From JBFXAN01 sp050184225 (GTDB lineage Bacteria > Chloroflexota > Dehalococcoidia > CAUJGQ01), in assembly GCA_050184225.1 (NCBI GenBank), contig JBFXAN010000254.1, forward strand, positions 1 through 7,090: DNA of 7,090 bases. The letters run 5' to 3'. Both the position numbers and the translations under genes were made by a program. Shown here in pieces: positions 1 to 5,474 of this stretch (within the stretch, counting starts at the first letter, position 1; every line of letters starts with the position of its first letter). Under the pieces are notes generated by a model. The model saw only the letters and a list, made by a program, of their open reading frames with translations. It was not told the DNA's origin and made no database searches.

Positions 1-1
1 G

Positions 2-577
2 CTGACGCCCTACCACGCGATCAAGAACTCGCTGCCGAAGCTGGGAGCGGGCAGCACGGCCGTCGTGATCGGCACGGGTGGGCTGGGCCATGTCGCCATC
101 CAGATCCTGCGCGCCATCACCGGCGCCACGGTAGTCGCCCTGGACATCGACGAGGAGAAGCTGGCGCTGGCCAGGGAGGTCGGCGCCCATCACGCCATCC
201 TCTCCAACGCGAGCGCCGTCGGGGCGATCAAGAACCTGACCGGTGGGCTGGGCGCCAGCGCGATCTTCGACTTCGTCGGCGCACGGCCCACGGTCGAGAT
301 TGCCGGCGCGGCGGCGGCCGTCGAGGCGGACGTCAGCATCGTCGGTGTCGGGGGCGGCGCGCTGCCGGTGGGCATTCAGACGATCGCCTGGGATGTCTCG
401 GTGCGCGCCCCGTACTGGGGGTCTCGTGCAGAGTTGATCGAAGTAATCGAGCTTGCGCGCCAGGGCCAGGTGTCGGTGGAGGTGGAGCGGTTCCCGCTGG
501 CGGAGGCGGCGCACGCTTACGAGATGCTGCACGCGGGCAAGATCCGCGGTCGGGCCGTCATCCTTCCGAACGTATAA
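2..577 (+). CDS. Zinc-type NAD-dependent alcohol dehydrogenase, C-terminal part (5' end outside window)
   Basis: This is the last 191 residues of a medium-chain alcohol dehydrogenase that oxidises alcohols to aldehydes or ketones with NAD in the cytoplasm. The frame is open from the window's second base, so the GTG at 65 is internal (a Val just before the nucleotide-binding glycines), not a start. The visible part opens with LTPYHAIK, typical of this family, then the Rossmann fingerprint GTGGLG (residues 24-29 of the fragment). Asp48 ends the second beta strand (ALDID), the position that selects NAD over NADP. The sequence resembles, from memory, the secondary-alcohol dehydrogenase ADH-A of Rhodococcus ruber, including the FDFVGA and PYWG segments. 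The family is usually about 345 residues, so roughly 150 N-terminal residues carrying the catalytic and structural zinc ligands are missing. The substrate cannot be told. It ends with TAA, 58 bases before the pirin gene on the same strand, so cotranscription is possible. Confidence 0.93.
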   Translation: MTPYHAIKNSLPKLGAGSTAVVIGTGGLGHVAIQILRAITGATVVALDIDEEKLALAREVGAHHAILSNASAVGAIKNLTGGLGASAIFDFVGARPTVEIAGAAAAVEADVSIVGVGGGALPVGIQTIAWDVSVRAPYWGSRAELIEVIELARQGQVSVEVERFPLAEAAHAYEMLHAGKIRGRAVILPNV

Positions 578-625
578 TGCCGGGTTTGATCTGGCACCGG
601 CTCGCGTCGGTGACCAGGCACGCAC

Positions 626-632
626 AAAGGAG
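626..632 (+). promoter_or_regulatory. Ribosome binding site of the pirin gene
   Basis: AAAGGAG lies 3 bases before the ATG at 636 and 9 bases before a second in-frame ATG at 642. It rules out the much longer open frame that extends upstream into the dehydrogenase gene. The spacing favours 642 slightly, so the protein may begin two residues later than annotated. Confidence 0.7.
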
Positions 633-635
633 ACA

Positions 636-1418
636 ATGGCGATGGCAACTCGAGAGAATCGTGGGACGGCGCAGGCCGGCACGCCGGGAGAGCTCGCGCC
701 GGTGGTGGTGCGGCGGGATACCGAGATCTACGGCACCGAGGGCGGCTGGTTCAAAGCGCGCTGGCACTTCAGCTTCGACCAGTATCGCGATCCCAACCAG
801 ATGGGCATCGGCACGTTGCGCGTCTTCAATGACGACATACTCGTCCCCGGCGCCGACTGGCCGATGCACCCCCACCGCGACGTGGAGGGGATCACCTACG
901 TGGTGGCGGGCGAGTTCGAGCACGCGGACTCGATGGGCAACGGCGGCGTGCTGCTGCCGGGCGGCGTGCAGCGCATGCGCCTGGGCAGCGGCGCGGAGCA
1001 CTCCGAGCGCAACTACTCGCAGACCGCGCCGATGCGGTTCCTCCAGCTCTGGATCCTGCCGGCCGCGCGCGGCCTGACGCCCCGCAACGACCAGCGCCAG
1101 TACCGCGCGGAGGACCGCCACAATCGCCTGCTGCGGGTGATCCGCCCCGACACGTCTCCCGGCGATGAGATCGAGGTCGCCCAGGACGCGAGCATCTACG
1201 TGGCCCGGCTCGACCCGGATATCGCGGTGGAGCAGACGCTGCCGCCAGGTCATGGCGGCTATGCCTATCTGATCGAGGGCGCGGTCGAACTGAATGGCGA
1301 GCGACTGACGACCGGCGACGCCGTCTACATCACTGGCGACGGCCTGGTGCGCATCCGCGCCGAGCAGCCCAGCGAGCTGCTGCTGGTGGACACGCCGCTC
1401 CAGCGGGAACGGACTTGA
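636..1418 (+). CDS. Pirin-family bicupin protein (YhaK/YhhW-like)
   Basis: This is a cytoplasmic double-cupin protein of 260 residues, close to bacterial pirins such as E. coli YhhW (about 230). Family members bind one metal, usually Fe(II), in the N-terminal cupin; some show quercetin 2,3-dioxygenase activity, but the physiological role is generally unknown. The four expected metal ligands are present: His78 and His80 in MHPHRD, and His122 and Glu124 in AEHSERN. The segments HPHRDVEGITYVVAGEFEH and LQLWILP are typical of the family. The C-terminal cupin (about 160-255) keeps the fold signature GHGGYAYLIEGAVELNGE but no ligand set, as is usual. The start at 636 is chosen from the AAAGGAG site; 642 is an alternative. 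It follows the alcohol dehydrogenase by 58 bases and probably shares its transcript. About 20 N-terminal residues are extra and look disordered. Confidence 0.93.
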   Translation: MAMATRENRGTAQAGTPGELAPVVVRRDTEIYGTEGGWFKARWHFSFDQYRDPNQMGIGTLRVFNDDILVPGADWPMHPHRDVEGITYVVAGEFEHADSMGNGGVLLPGGVQRMRLGSGAEHSERNYSQTAPMRFLQLWILPAARGLTPRNDQRQYRAEDRHNRLLRVIRPDTSPGDEIEVAQDASIYVARLDPDIAVEQTLPPGHGGYAYLIEGAVELNGERLTTGDAVYITGDGLVRIRAEQPSELLLVDTPLQRERT

Positions 1419-1621
1419 CCCACTCGGTCCGACTGGTCCTCGGATGCGGCGATTGTCGAGTCTAAGCTAATGTCAATTACGCCAGTCGATTGCGGCGCGT
1501 CCGCCGTGCTACCGAGGCCGAGCCGGCCCTGCCCGGTGCGGACCAAGGCAGGCGTCGAGTACTCTGATGCGCCGCTTCTGCGATAGGATACAGTCGGTAT
1601 CGTCAGAACCGGGTGAACGCC
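1419..1621. other. Intergenic region with an imperfect dyad (1551-1573)
   Basis: No gene is supported in these 203 bases. Just after the pirin stop is a weak 5-bp hairpin (TCCGA 1428-1432 with TCGGA 1440-1444) that lacks a T tract, so it is not convincing as a terminator. At 1557-1564 there is a perfect 8-base palindrome, GAGTACTC, enclosed by GGCG (1551-1554) and CGCC (1570-1573), about 50 bases before the next start codon. It could be an operator or the base of a leader hairpin. No clear sigma-70 promoter can be named. Confidence 0.4.
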
Positions 1622-1939
1622 ATGTCGAACGTCGTCCGCTCCCCTGAGCCACGCGGCCAGCGCCGCCCGCTGCGCCGGATCGCCGTGTTGACCAGCGCGA
1701 TCGTCGCGCTGCTGCCGGGCGCGGCCTTTGCTCAAGAGTCCGCCATCTCACCAGACAGCGATCAGGTGATGATCGTGACCGCCGTCGTCTCGGTCCTGGC
1801 CCTGATCGCCTGCGCGATCGGCTATGCCTGGCGCCGGATGCAGGGGATGGACCATCCCACTCCGGATGAGTTGGAGATGATGGGCAGCCACGGCCACGAC
1901 GAGCACGAGGAACACGCCTCCGCCGCCGCACACCACTAG
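1622..1939 (+). CDS. Small exported membrane protein with His-rich C-terminal tail, function unknown
   Basis: I do not recognise a family. The 105-residue product begins with an Arg-rich segment and a hydrophobic stretch ending GAAFA-QE, a good signal-peptidase site after Ala37. A second hydrophobic helix spans about 49-70 and is followed by RR. The last 28 residues are acidic and carry seven His (78, 90, 92, 95, 98, 104, 105) with two Met pairs nearby, suggesting metal binding. If the first helix is cleaved and the RR after the second helix follows the positive-inside rule, the tail would be cytoplasmic. The ATG at 1622 is chosen because GGGTGA lies 5-6 bases upstream; a GTG at 1613 is in frame but has no ribosome site. 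It sits 162 bases before the ferredoxin gene on the same strand. It may belong to that redox operon as an assembly or metal-handling protein, which is inference. Confidence 0.7.
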   Translation: MSNVVRSPEPRGQRRPLRRIAVLTSAIVALLPGAAFAQESAISPDSDQVMIVTAVVSVLALIACAIGYAWRRMQGMDHPTPDELEMMGSHGHDEHEEHASAAAHH

Positions 1940-2101
1940 CGTGGACAGGGCGATGATCGCGTGGCATGACAGGGCCGATGCCGGCGCGTTATCCTTGCAC
2001 GGGACACTCCGCCTTCTCTCATTGGACCGTCAACCTCGATCGGCGGCAGTGCCAGATTTCACACGCCGGGCGACGGAGCGTATCGAAGGTGGGGTCTGTC
2101 C

Positions 2102-2722
2102 ATGCCGATCCAGACGCTTTTCATCGATCCGTCCCGCTGTATCGGCTGCCGCGCGTGTGAGGCCGCCTGCCGCGAGTGTGACTCGCACAAGGGCGAGAGC
2201 ATGGTCATGGTCGACTTTGTCGACCGATCGATGAGCGTCGCTACCCAGCCGACCGTCTGTATGCACTGCGAAGATCCGGTTGCGCCCTGCGCCCAGGTCT
2301 GCCCGGCGCTCGCGATCACGATCACCGACGAGGGCATCGTTCAGCAGGCCGACCCCTCCCGCTGTATCGGCTGCCGCAACTGCGTCTATGCGTGTCCTTT
2401 CGGCGTTCCCAAGTTCGATGTCGAAGCGCGGTTGATGAAGAAGTGCGATCTCTGCTACAGCCGCACGGTGCAGGGACACAAGACCTGGTGCGCGCAGGTC
2501 TGTCCGACGCAGGCGATCTGGTACGGCAGCTTCGAAGAATTCACCGCCGTCCGCCAGGGCCGGGCGGTCAACCTCACCGAGTTCGGCGCTCAGGCGGTGC
2601 AGACGCGCGTCTATCAGGTGCTGCCCGACGACACGCCGCGATTGGACATCGTCGCCCTCCTCGCCGAAGCGGAGGCAGACCTTGGCCGGGAAGCCCCGCG
2701 TGAGGAGGCGTGGATCGTATGA
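2102..2722 (+). CDS. 4Fe-4S dicluster-type electron-transfer protein with four cluster motifs (HybA/DmsB-like)
   Basis: This 206-residue iron-sulfur protein is of the type that passes electrons between a catalytic subunit and a membrane partner in complex iron-sulfur oxidoreductases. Four Cys groups are visible: C13/16/19/23, C53/56/63/67, C88/91/94/98 and C115/118/130/134, enough for four [4Fe-4S] clusters. ADPSRCIGCRNC repeats the N-terminal DPSRCIGCRAC, showing the internal ferredoxin duplication. The second group has six residues between its second and third Cys, where DmsB and HybA relatives commonly have about four. C26 is an additional Cys. There is no signal peptide or membrane helix, so it is probably cytoplasmic or carried across with a partner. 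GGTGGGG at 2088-2094 lies 7 bases before the ATG. The stop overlaps the start of the Rieske gene as ATGA. No catalytic partner is encoded in this window. Confidence 0.94.
   Translation: MPIQTLFIDPSRCIGCRACEAACRECDSHKGESMVMVDFVDRSMSVATQPTVCMHCEDPVAPCAQVCPALAITITDEGIVQQADPSRCIGCRNCVYACPFGVPKFDVEARLMKKCDLCYSRTVQGHKTWCAQVCPTQAIWYGSFEEFTAVRQGRAVNLTEFGAQAVQTRVYQVLPDDTPRLDIVALLAEAEADLGREAPREEAWIV
2702..2708 (+). promoter_or_regulatory. Ribosome binding site of the Rieske gene
   Basis: GAGGAGG inside the end of the ferredoxin gene lies 10 bases before the ATG at 2719 but only 1 base before an in-frame GTG at 2710. It therefore selects the ATG at 2719, whose ATGA overlaps the preceding stop and implies translational coupling. 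Confidence 0.75.
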
Positions 2723-3252
2723 ACGACGAGCGCCGCCGAGCTGGTAGCGCCGCCCTCCGTCCTCACCGGAACAGCCTGGAGCGATTGCGGGCTGAGTTTC
2801 CCTATCACTGGGACGCGGATGCGCTCGTCAACCGGCGGGAATTGCTGCAACTCGCCGTGCTCGCCTCCGGCGCCCTCTTTGCCGGGACGGCGATCCTCGC
2901 GCTGCTCGGCCGCTTCCGCGAAGCCCGCCGCGGCGAACCGACGCCGGCCGCGCGGGTGAGTGAAGTAGCGGAGGGTGAAGCGCACTACTTTGAGTTCCCG
3001 GCGAGCGGCGACCAGGCCGTCCTTCTCCATCTTCCCGGCGGACGGTTCGTCGCCTACAGCCAGGTGTGCACGCATCTCGCCTGCTCGGTCTACTTCCAAG
3101 CGGAGAAGAATCGGCTGTTCTGTCCCTGTCATGAGGGCGTCTTCGACCCGGAAACGGGTGAGCCGACCGCCGGGCCGCCCGCGCGCCGGCTGCCGCGCAT
3201 CGTGCTTCAACAGGAGGGCGATACGCTGATCGCGGTCGAGGAGGTGCCGTAA
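2719..3252 (+). CDS. Membrane-anchored Rieske [2Fe-2S] protein
   Basis: This 177-residue Rieske protein carries a [2Fe-2S] cluster held by two Cys and two His on the outer face of the membrane, moving electrons from quinol or a partner protein. The ligands are Cys117 and His119 in CTHLAC and Cys135 and His138 in CPCHEG; Cys122 and Cys137 can form the usual disulfide. A twin-arginine-like motif, NRRELLQL (38-45), precedes a single hydrophobic helix (about 42-63), matching the uncleaved Tat anchor of bc1/b6f Rieske proteins. The 37-residue stretch ahead of it is long and charged. After the second ligand pair the sequence is EGVF, where bc1 proteins have GSxY; the missing Ser and Tyr point to a low midpoint potential. 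Start chosen by the GAGGAGG site and ATGA overlap with the ferredoxin gene; its stop overlaps the next start. No cytochrome b gene is adjacent, so a bc1 role is unproven. Confidence 0.95.
   Translation: MNDERRRAGSAALRPHRNSLERLRAEFPYHWDADALVNRRELLQLAVLASGALFAGTAILALLGRFREARRGEPTPAARVSEVAEGEAHYFEFPASGDQAVLLHLPGGRFVAYSQVCTHLACSVYFQAEKNRLFCPCHEGVFDPETGEPTAGPPARRLPRIVLQQEGDTLIAVEEVP
3240..3245 (+). promoter_or_regulatory. Ribosome binding site of the two-helix membrane protein gene
   Basis: GGAGGT, inside the last codons of the Rieske gene, lies 6 bases before the ATG at 3252. This near-ideal site fixes the start there rather than at the later in-frame ATG at 3300, and supports coupling through the TAATG overlap. 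Confidence 0.8.
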
Positions 3253-3533
3253 TGCACCGGCCGCCTCCGTCCATCTTCCAGGACCAATATCAGCCTGACA
3301 TGGCCGCGAACCGAGCGCCGCCTCCCGGCCGGCAGGCGCTCCTGCTCGCCGCGTTGACGATTGGGTTTCTGCTGCTGGCGATCCAGCTCTGGTTGCTCAC
3401 GGTTGCGCTCGATCTCTATCTCGGTGGCTCCGGGGACGACGTCTGGCAGCTCGCGCTCGCCTCCGGCGTCGTCTTCCTGGGCGGCCTGGTGGCGTTGCGC
3501 CTGCTCGACCGGCGGCCCCGCGTTGGTGACTGA
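3252..3533 (+). CDS. Small two-helix membrane protein of the redox operon (DUF6755-like)
   Basis: This 93-residue protein has a Pro-rich, soluble first 28 residues and two membrane helices, about 29-52 and 64-84. The connecting loop reads DLYLGGSGDD and the tail is short and basic (DRRPR), which places both ends in the cytoplasm by the positive-inside rule. The QLWLLT...YLGG pattern recalls, from memory, the DUF6755 family of small membrane proteins; I could not verify this. Its start overlaps the Rieske stop by one base (TAATG) and has a strong ribosome site, so it is expected to be made in step with the Rieske protein. A likely job is membrane anchoring or quinone-side docking for the Rieske/ferredoxin pair, but no haem-ligating His occurs in the helices (the only His is residue 2), so it is not a cytochrome b. 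That role is inference. Confidence 0.85.
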   Translation: MHRPPPSIFQDQYQPDMAANRAPPPGRQALLLAALTIGFLLLAIQLWLLTVALDLYLGGSGDDVWQLALASGVVFLGGLVALRLLDRRPRVGD

Positions 3534-3578
3534 TCCGCCGCCCTCCTCCGCCGGCTTCGCCGTGGCACGAAAGCGTTC

Positions 3579-4235
3579 ATGCCTGAACCACGATATCGCA
3601 TCGATGAGAAGCATCCACTCGGCGGCGAGATGTCCGACATCGTGCTCGGACTGTTCCACCGCTTGCAGCTCACGTCGCTCCAGCGTCATCATCACTCCGT
3701 CCGGGTGCTGGCCCTCTTCAGCTTCATCAATGGCTGTCTCAGCATCGGCATCATGGCGATCGCGGCGTTGGTCACGCGCGCGCCGTTCATCTTCCCGTCG
3801 CTGGGGCCGACCGCCTTCCTCTTCTTCTACACGCCGACCGCACCCGTTGCCTCGCCGCGCAACACGTTGATCGGCCATGCGATCGGCGGCCTGGCCGGCT
3901 GGCTCAGTCTGGCACTGTTCGGGCTGACCGATGCCGGCTCGGCGCTGCCGTCGGACGTGACCGCTCCGCGCGTGCTGGCCGCTGCCCTGTCGCTCGGTTT
4001 GACGAATGGTCTGATGGTCCTGTTGAAGGCGCCACACCCGCCGGCCGCCGCCACAACCCTGATCGTCTCTCTGGGACTGATGCCGCACCTCTGGCAGCTC
4101 GCGGTGCTGATGCTCGCCGTCGCACTGCTCACGATCCAGGCGTTCGTGATCAACCGGCTGGCCGGTATCCGATATCCGATCTGGGCGGCCGCACCGGCGA
4201 CGGAATCTCCGCAAGCAGCCGGGTCGAGGGGCTGA
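3579..4235 (+). CDS. HPP-family integral membrane protein
   Basis: The 218-residue product belongs to the HPP family of small multi-helix membrane proteins. The name-giving motif appears as APHPPAAATTLIV with His153-Pro154-Pro155; other family hallmarks are FPSLGPTAF (72-80) and SPRN (92-95). Hydrophobic segments lie at about 43-65, 70-84, 97-116, 131-149 and 170-191. One plant member in chloroplasts has been reported as a nitrite transporter; most bacterial members are uncharacterised. A His cluster, RHHHS (36-40), precedes the first helix. The ATG at 3579 has no clear ribosome site; an in-frame ATG at 3630 would remove 17 poorly conserved residues and is possible. It lies 45 bases after the two-helix gene, so it is probably the last gene of the redox operon, and ends 21 bases from a convergent gene. 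Confidence 0.93.
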   Translation: MPEPRYRIDEKHPLGGEMSDIVLGLFHRLQLTSLQRHHHSVRVLALFSFINGCLSIGIMAIAALVTRAPFIFPSLGPTAFLFFYTPTAPVASPRNTLIGHAIGGLAGWLSLALFGLTDAGSALPSDVTAPRVLAAALSLGLTNGLMVLLKAPHPPAAATTLIVSLGLMPHLWQLAVLMLAVALLTIQAFVINRLAGIRYPIWAAAPATESPQAAGSRG

Positions 4236-4264
4236 CGCCGGCACCGCGCTCGCCGCTCAGCTCC
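4228..4264. terminator. Possible bidirectional hairpin between convergent genes
   Basis: GGGGCTGA (4228-4235) can pair with TCAGCTCC (4257-4264): an 8-bp stem with one G-U in the plus-strand transcript and an A-C mismatch in the minus-strand transcript, and a 21-base GC-rich loop. The stem contains the stop codons of both converging genes. No T tract follows on either side, so intrinsic termination is doubtful. Confidence 0.25.
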
Positions 4265-4838
4265 GGGCGGCCGCCAGCGCCGCCATCCGCTCGGCCATCG
4301 TCGCGAAGGTGTCGGCGCTCAGCAGATCCTCCGCCGGGAGAAAGAGCCCGTCCTCTTCGCCGGTGAAGTGCCCCTGAAAAACCCAGTCGAGTCGCTCGAT
4401 CAGGCCGGCGAGGTTCTGCAGATTCGAGATGATGTCCCCATGCCGCACGCGGGCGGCGGCCAGCTCGACCGACGCCTGCAACCGGAGGACCTCTTCATGC
4501 TCCGCGTCCAGCGTGGTCAGCGCCTGACCCAATCCATCGCGGCGCGCCTTGATCTCGTCGTGCTCGTCGATCATATGGTCGACCAGTCGGGTCAGCCCGG
4601 CCGCCGCCTGCCGCAGAGCGGGGAAGAGCACCTGCTCCTCCTTCTCGATGTGGAGGGCAACGTCCCGTTCGAGCAGCAATTGCAGCAGCCACAGCTGCTC
4701 GACCGCGGCGCCGACAACATCCGCATCGTCGGGCGTCGTGTTCGCCGCACGGACGCGGAGGAGCGTGGCCGCAACGGTTTCCTCGATCAGACGGTGCTCG
4801 CGGATCAGACCGGCGAGCGGCTCGGGAGCCTCTGACAT
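4257..4838 (-). CDS. Hemerythrin-like HHE-domain protein
   Basis: The 193-residue product is a four-helix, presumably di-iron, hemerythrin-like protein. Candidate ligands are His15 (IREHRLIEE), His63 and Glu67 (HIEKEE), His88 or His93 (DHMIDEHDE) and His157 and Glu161 (HFTGEE), the normal order for an HHE domain. There is no signal peptide, so it is cytoplasmic. Known relatives bind oxygen, sense oxygen or nitric oxide, or (YtfE/RIC) help repair damaged iron-sulfur clusters. This one lacks the short N-terminal ScdA-type domain usually seen in YtfE, so a repair role is not supported directly. The spacer between His93 and His157 is long. It starts 27 bases after the cupin gene and is most likely its operon partner. 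The ribosome site is weak (GAAGACG shortly upstream of the ATG). It converges on the HPP gene. Confidence 0.9.
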   Translation of the reverse strand: MSEAPEPLAGLIREHRLIEETVAATLLRVRAANTTPDDADVVGAAVEQLWLLQLLLERDVALHIEKEEQVLFPALRQAAAGLTRLVDHMIDEHDEIKARRDGLGQALTTLDAEHEEVLRLQASVELAAARVRHGDIISNLQNLAGLIERLDWVFQGHFTGEEDGLFLPAEDLLSADTFATMAERMAALAAARS

Positions 4839-4865
4839 TGACGTCTTCGATTCTGGGGACGGCGC

Positions 4866-5303
4866 TCATTCCTGCTCGTGGCCGGCCGCGGGCCAGACGA
4901 GCGTCAGCAGAAAGGCGCTCTCCTCGAGCGCTTCAACTCCGTGGCGAATGGCGGGATCGAGGGCGATCATCTCCGCCTCACCCAACTCCGCCGTCGTCCC
5001 GCAGAGCTGGAGACGCAGTCTGCCGGACAATACCTGCAACGTCAGGCGGGCGCCGGTTTGATGATGCGACAGCCGGGCGCCGGGCTTCATCACCGATAGC
5101 ACAGCGCGCATGTCCGGCGCCTTGATCAAGGTCTTCGTATTGCGGTCGCCCTCCAGCCATGCCGGCTCCGCCCGAAGCCGGGCGATCTCGCGGGCGAAGT
5201 TAAGCGACATAACGGGAGCGATCAGAGGGTAGGGCGGACGGTCGAGCGTGCCGGTCGTCGTGCCCGGCGGATGATGTCCGGGGAGATACACGTCGTTCGT
5301 CAT
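4866..5303 (-). CDS. Small cupin-fold protein
   Basis: This 145-residue protein has a single C-terminal cupin barrel. Using the numbering from the alternative upstream ATG at 5309 (two residues longer), the first cupin motif runs from KPGARLSHHQ to VLSGRLRL (75-100) with adjacent His82 and His83, and Gln92 where the classic motif has Glu. The second motif is LDPAIRHGVEAL with His123. Thus three His but no motif-1 Glu are available for metal, so binding is possible but not certain. There is no signal peptide. Start at 5303 is preferred because GAGG lies 6 bases upstream; from 5309 it would be directly adjacent. It is followed after 27 bases by the hemerythrin-like gene. The pair suggests a small-molecule or redox response unit, but no substrate or role can be assigned. 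The first 60 residues show no recognisable domain. Confidence 0.83.
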   Translation of the reverse strand: MTNDVYLPGHHPPGTTTGTLDRPPYPLIAPVMSLNFAREIARLRAEPAWLEGDRNTKTLIKAPDMRAVLSVMKPGARLSHHQTGARLTLQVLSGRLRLQLCGTTAELGEAEMIALDPAIRHGVEALEESAFLLTLVWPAAGHEQE

Positions 5304-5388
5304 GGCCATCCTCGCAGGGACCGGCTCGATCGTGAACCGGGCAGAAACGTGCCGCCATACCGGCGGGGGAGCTGTTGGCAGGCTCCAG

Positions 5389-5415
5389 GTTATGGCCGTT
5401 GATCAGACGCGACAA
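5389..5415 (-). promoter_or_regulatory. Weak promoter candidate for the cupin-hemerythrin pair
   Basis: On the minus strand TTGTCG (5415-5410) and CATAAC (5394-5389) resemble -35 and -10 elements, but the spacer is only 15 bases. It lies about 90 bases upstream of the cupin start, in the 171-base gap after the propeller gene. A small hairpin (CCGCC/GGCGG, 5352-5366) would fall in the leader. Confidence 0.18.
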
Positions 5416-5474
5416 TCCGGTGGTGCCGGACGATGGCGCGGGGCAATGCCCGACAGATAGACGCGCGGGTGGCG

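Noticed and set aside
453..635. N-terminal extension of the pirin reading frame into the dehydrogenase gene
   Set aside because: The extension is Arg-rich, overlaps the dehydrogenase coding region, and a good ribosome site sits just before 636/642.
558..1253. 231-codon minus-strand open frame opposite the pirin gene
   Set aside because: Composition is Arg/Ala/His-heavy and shows no family signature; the opposite strand encodes a clear pirin with intact metal ligands.
1994..2023. TTGCAC at 1995-2000 with CTCATT 17 bases on as a promoter of the ferredoxin operon
   Set aside because: The -10 match is poor; sigma-70 preferences in this organism are unknown, so it cannot be told from chance.
1941..2234. 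97-codon plus-strand open frame before and over the ferredoxin start
   Set aside because: No recognisable pattern, and it overlaps the first 40 codons of a certain ferredoxin gene in another frame.
2719..3533. Interpretation of the Rieske and two-helix genes as part of a bc1 complex
   Set aside because: There is no cytochrome b or c1 gene next to them, and the two helices of the small protein contain no His to ligate haem.
3207..4244. Long open frame of 345 codons on the minus strand across the Rieske end, two-helix and HPP genes
   Set aside because: It is rich in Arg, Gln and Glu with no domain, overlaps three well-supported genes, and arises from the high GC third positions of the plus-strand genes.
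4368..4835. 155-codon plus-strand open frame opposite the hemerythrin gene
   Set aside because: Mirror frame of a gene with all HHE ligands; Gln/Leu/Arg-rich composition without any domain.
5441..5451. GGGCAATGCCC inverted repeat after the propeller gene as a terminator
   Set aside because: The stem is only 4 bp and no T tract follows on the minus strand.
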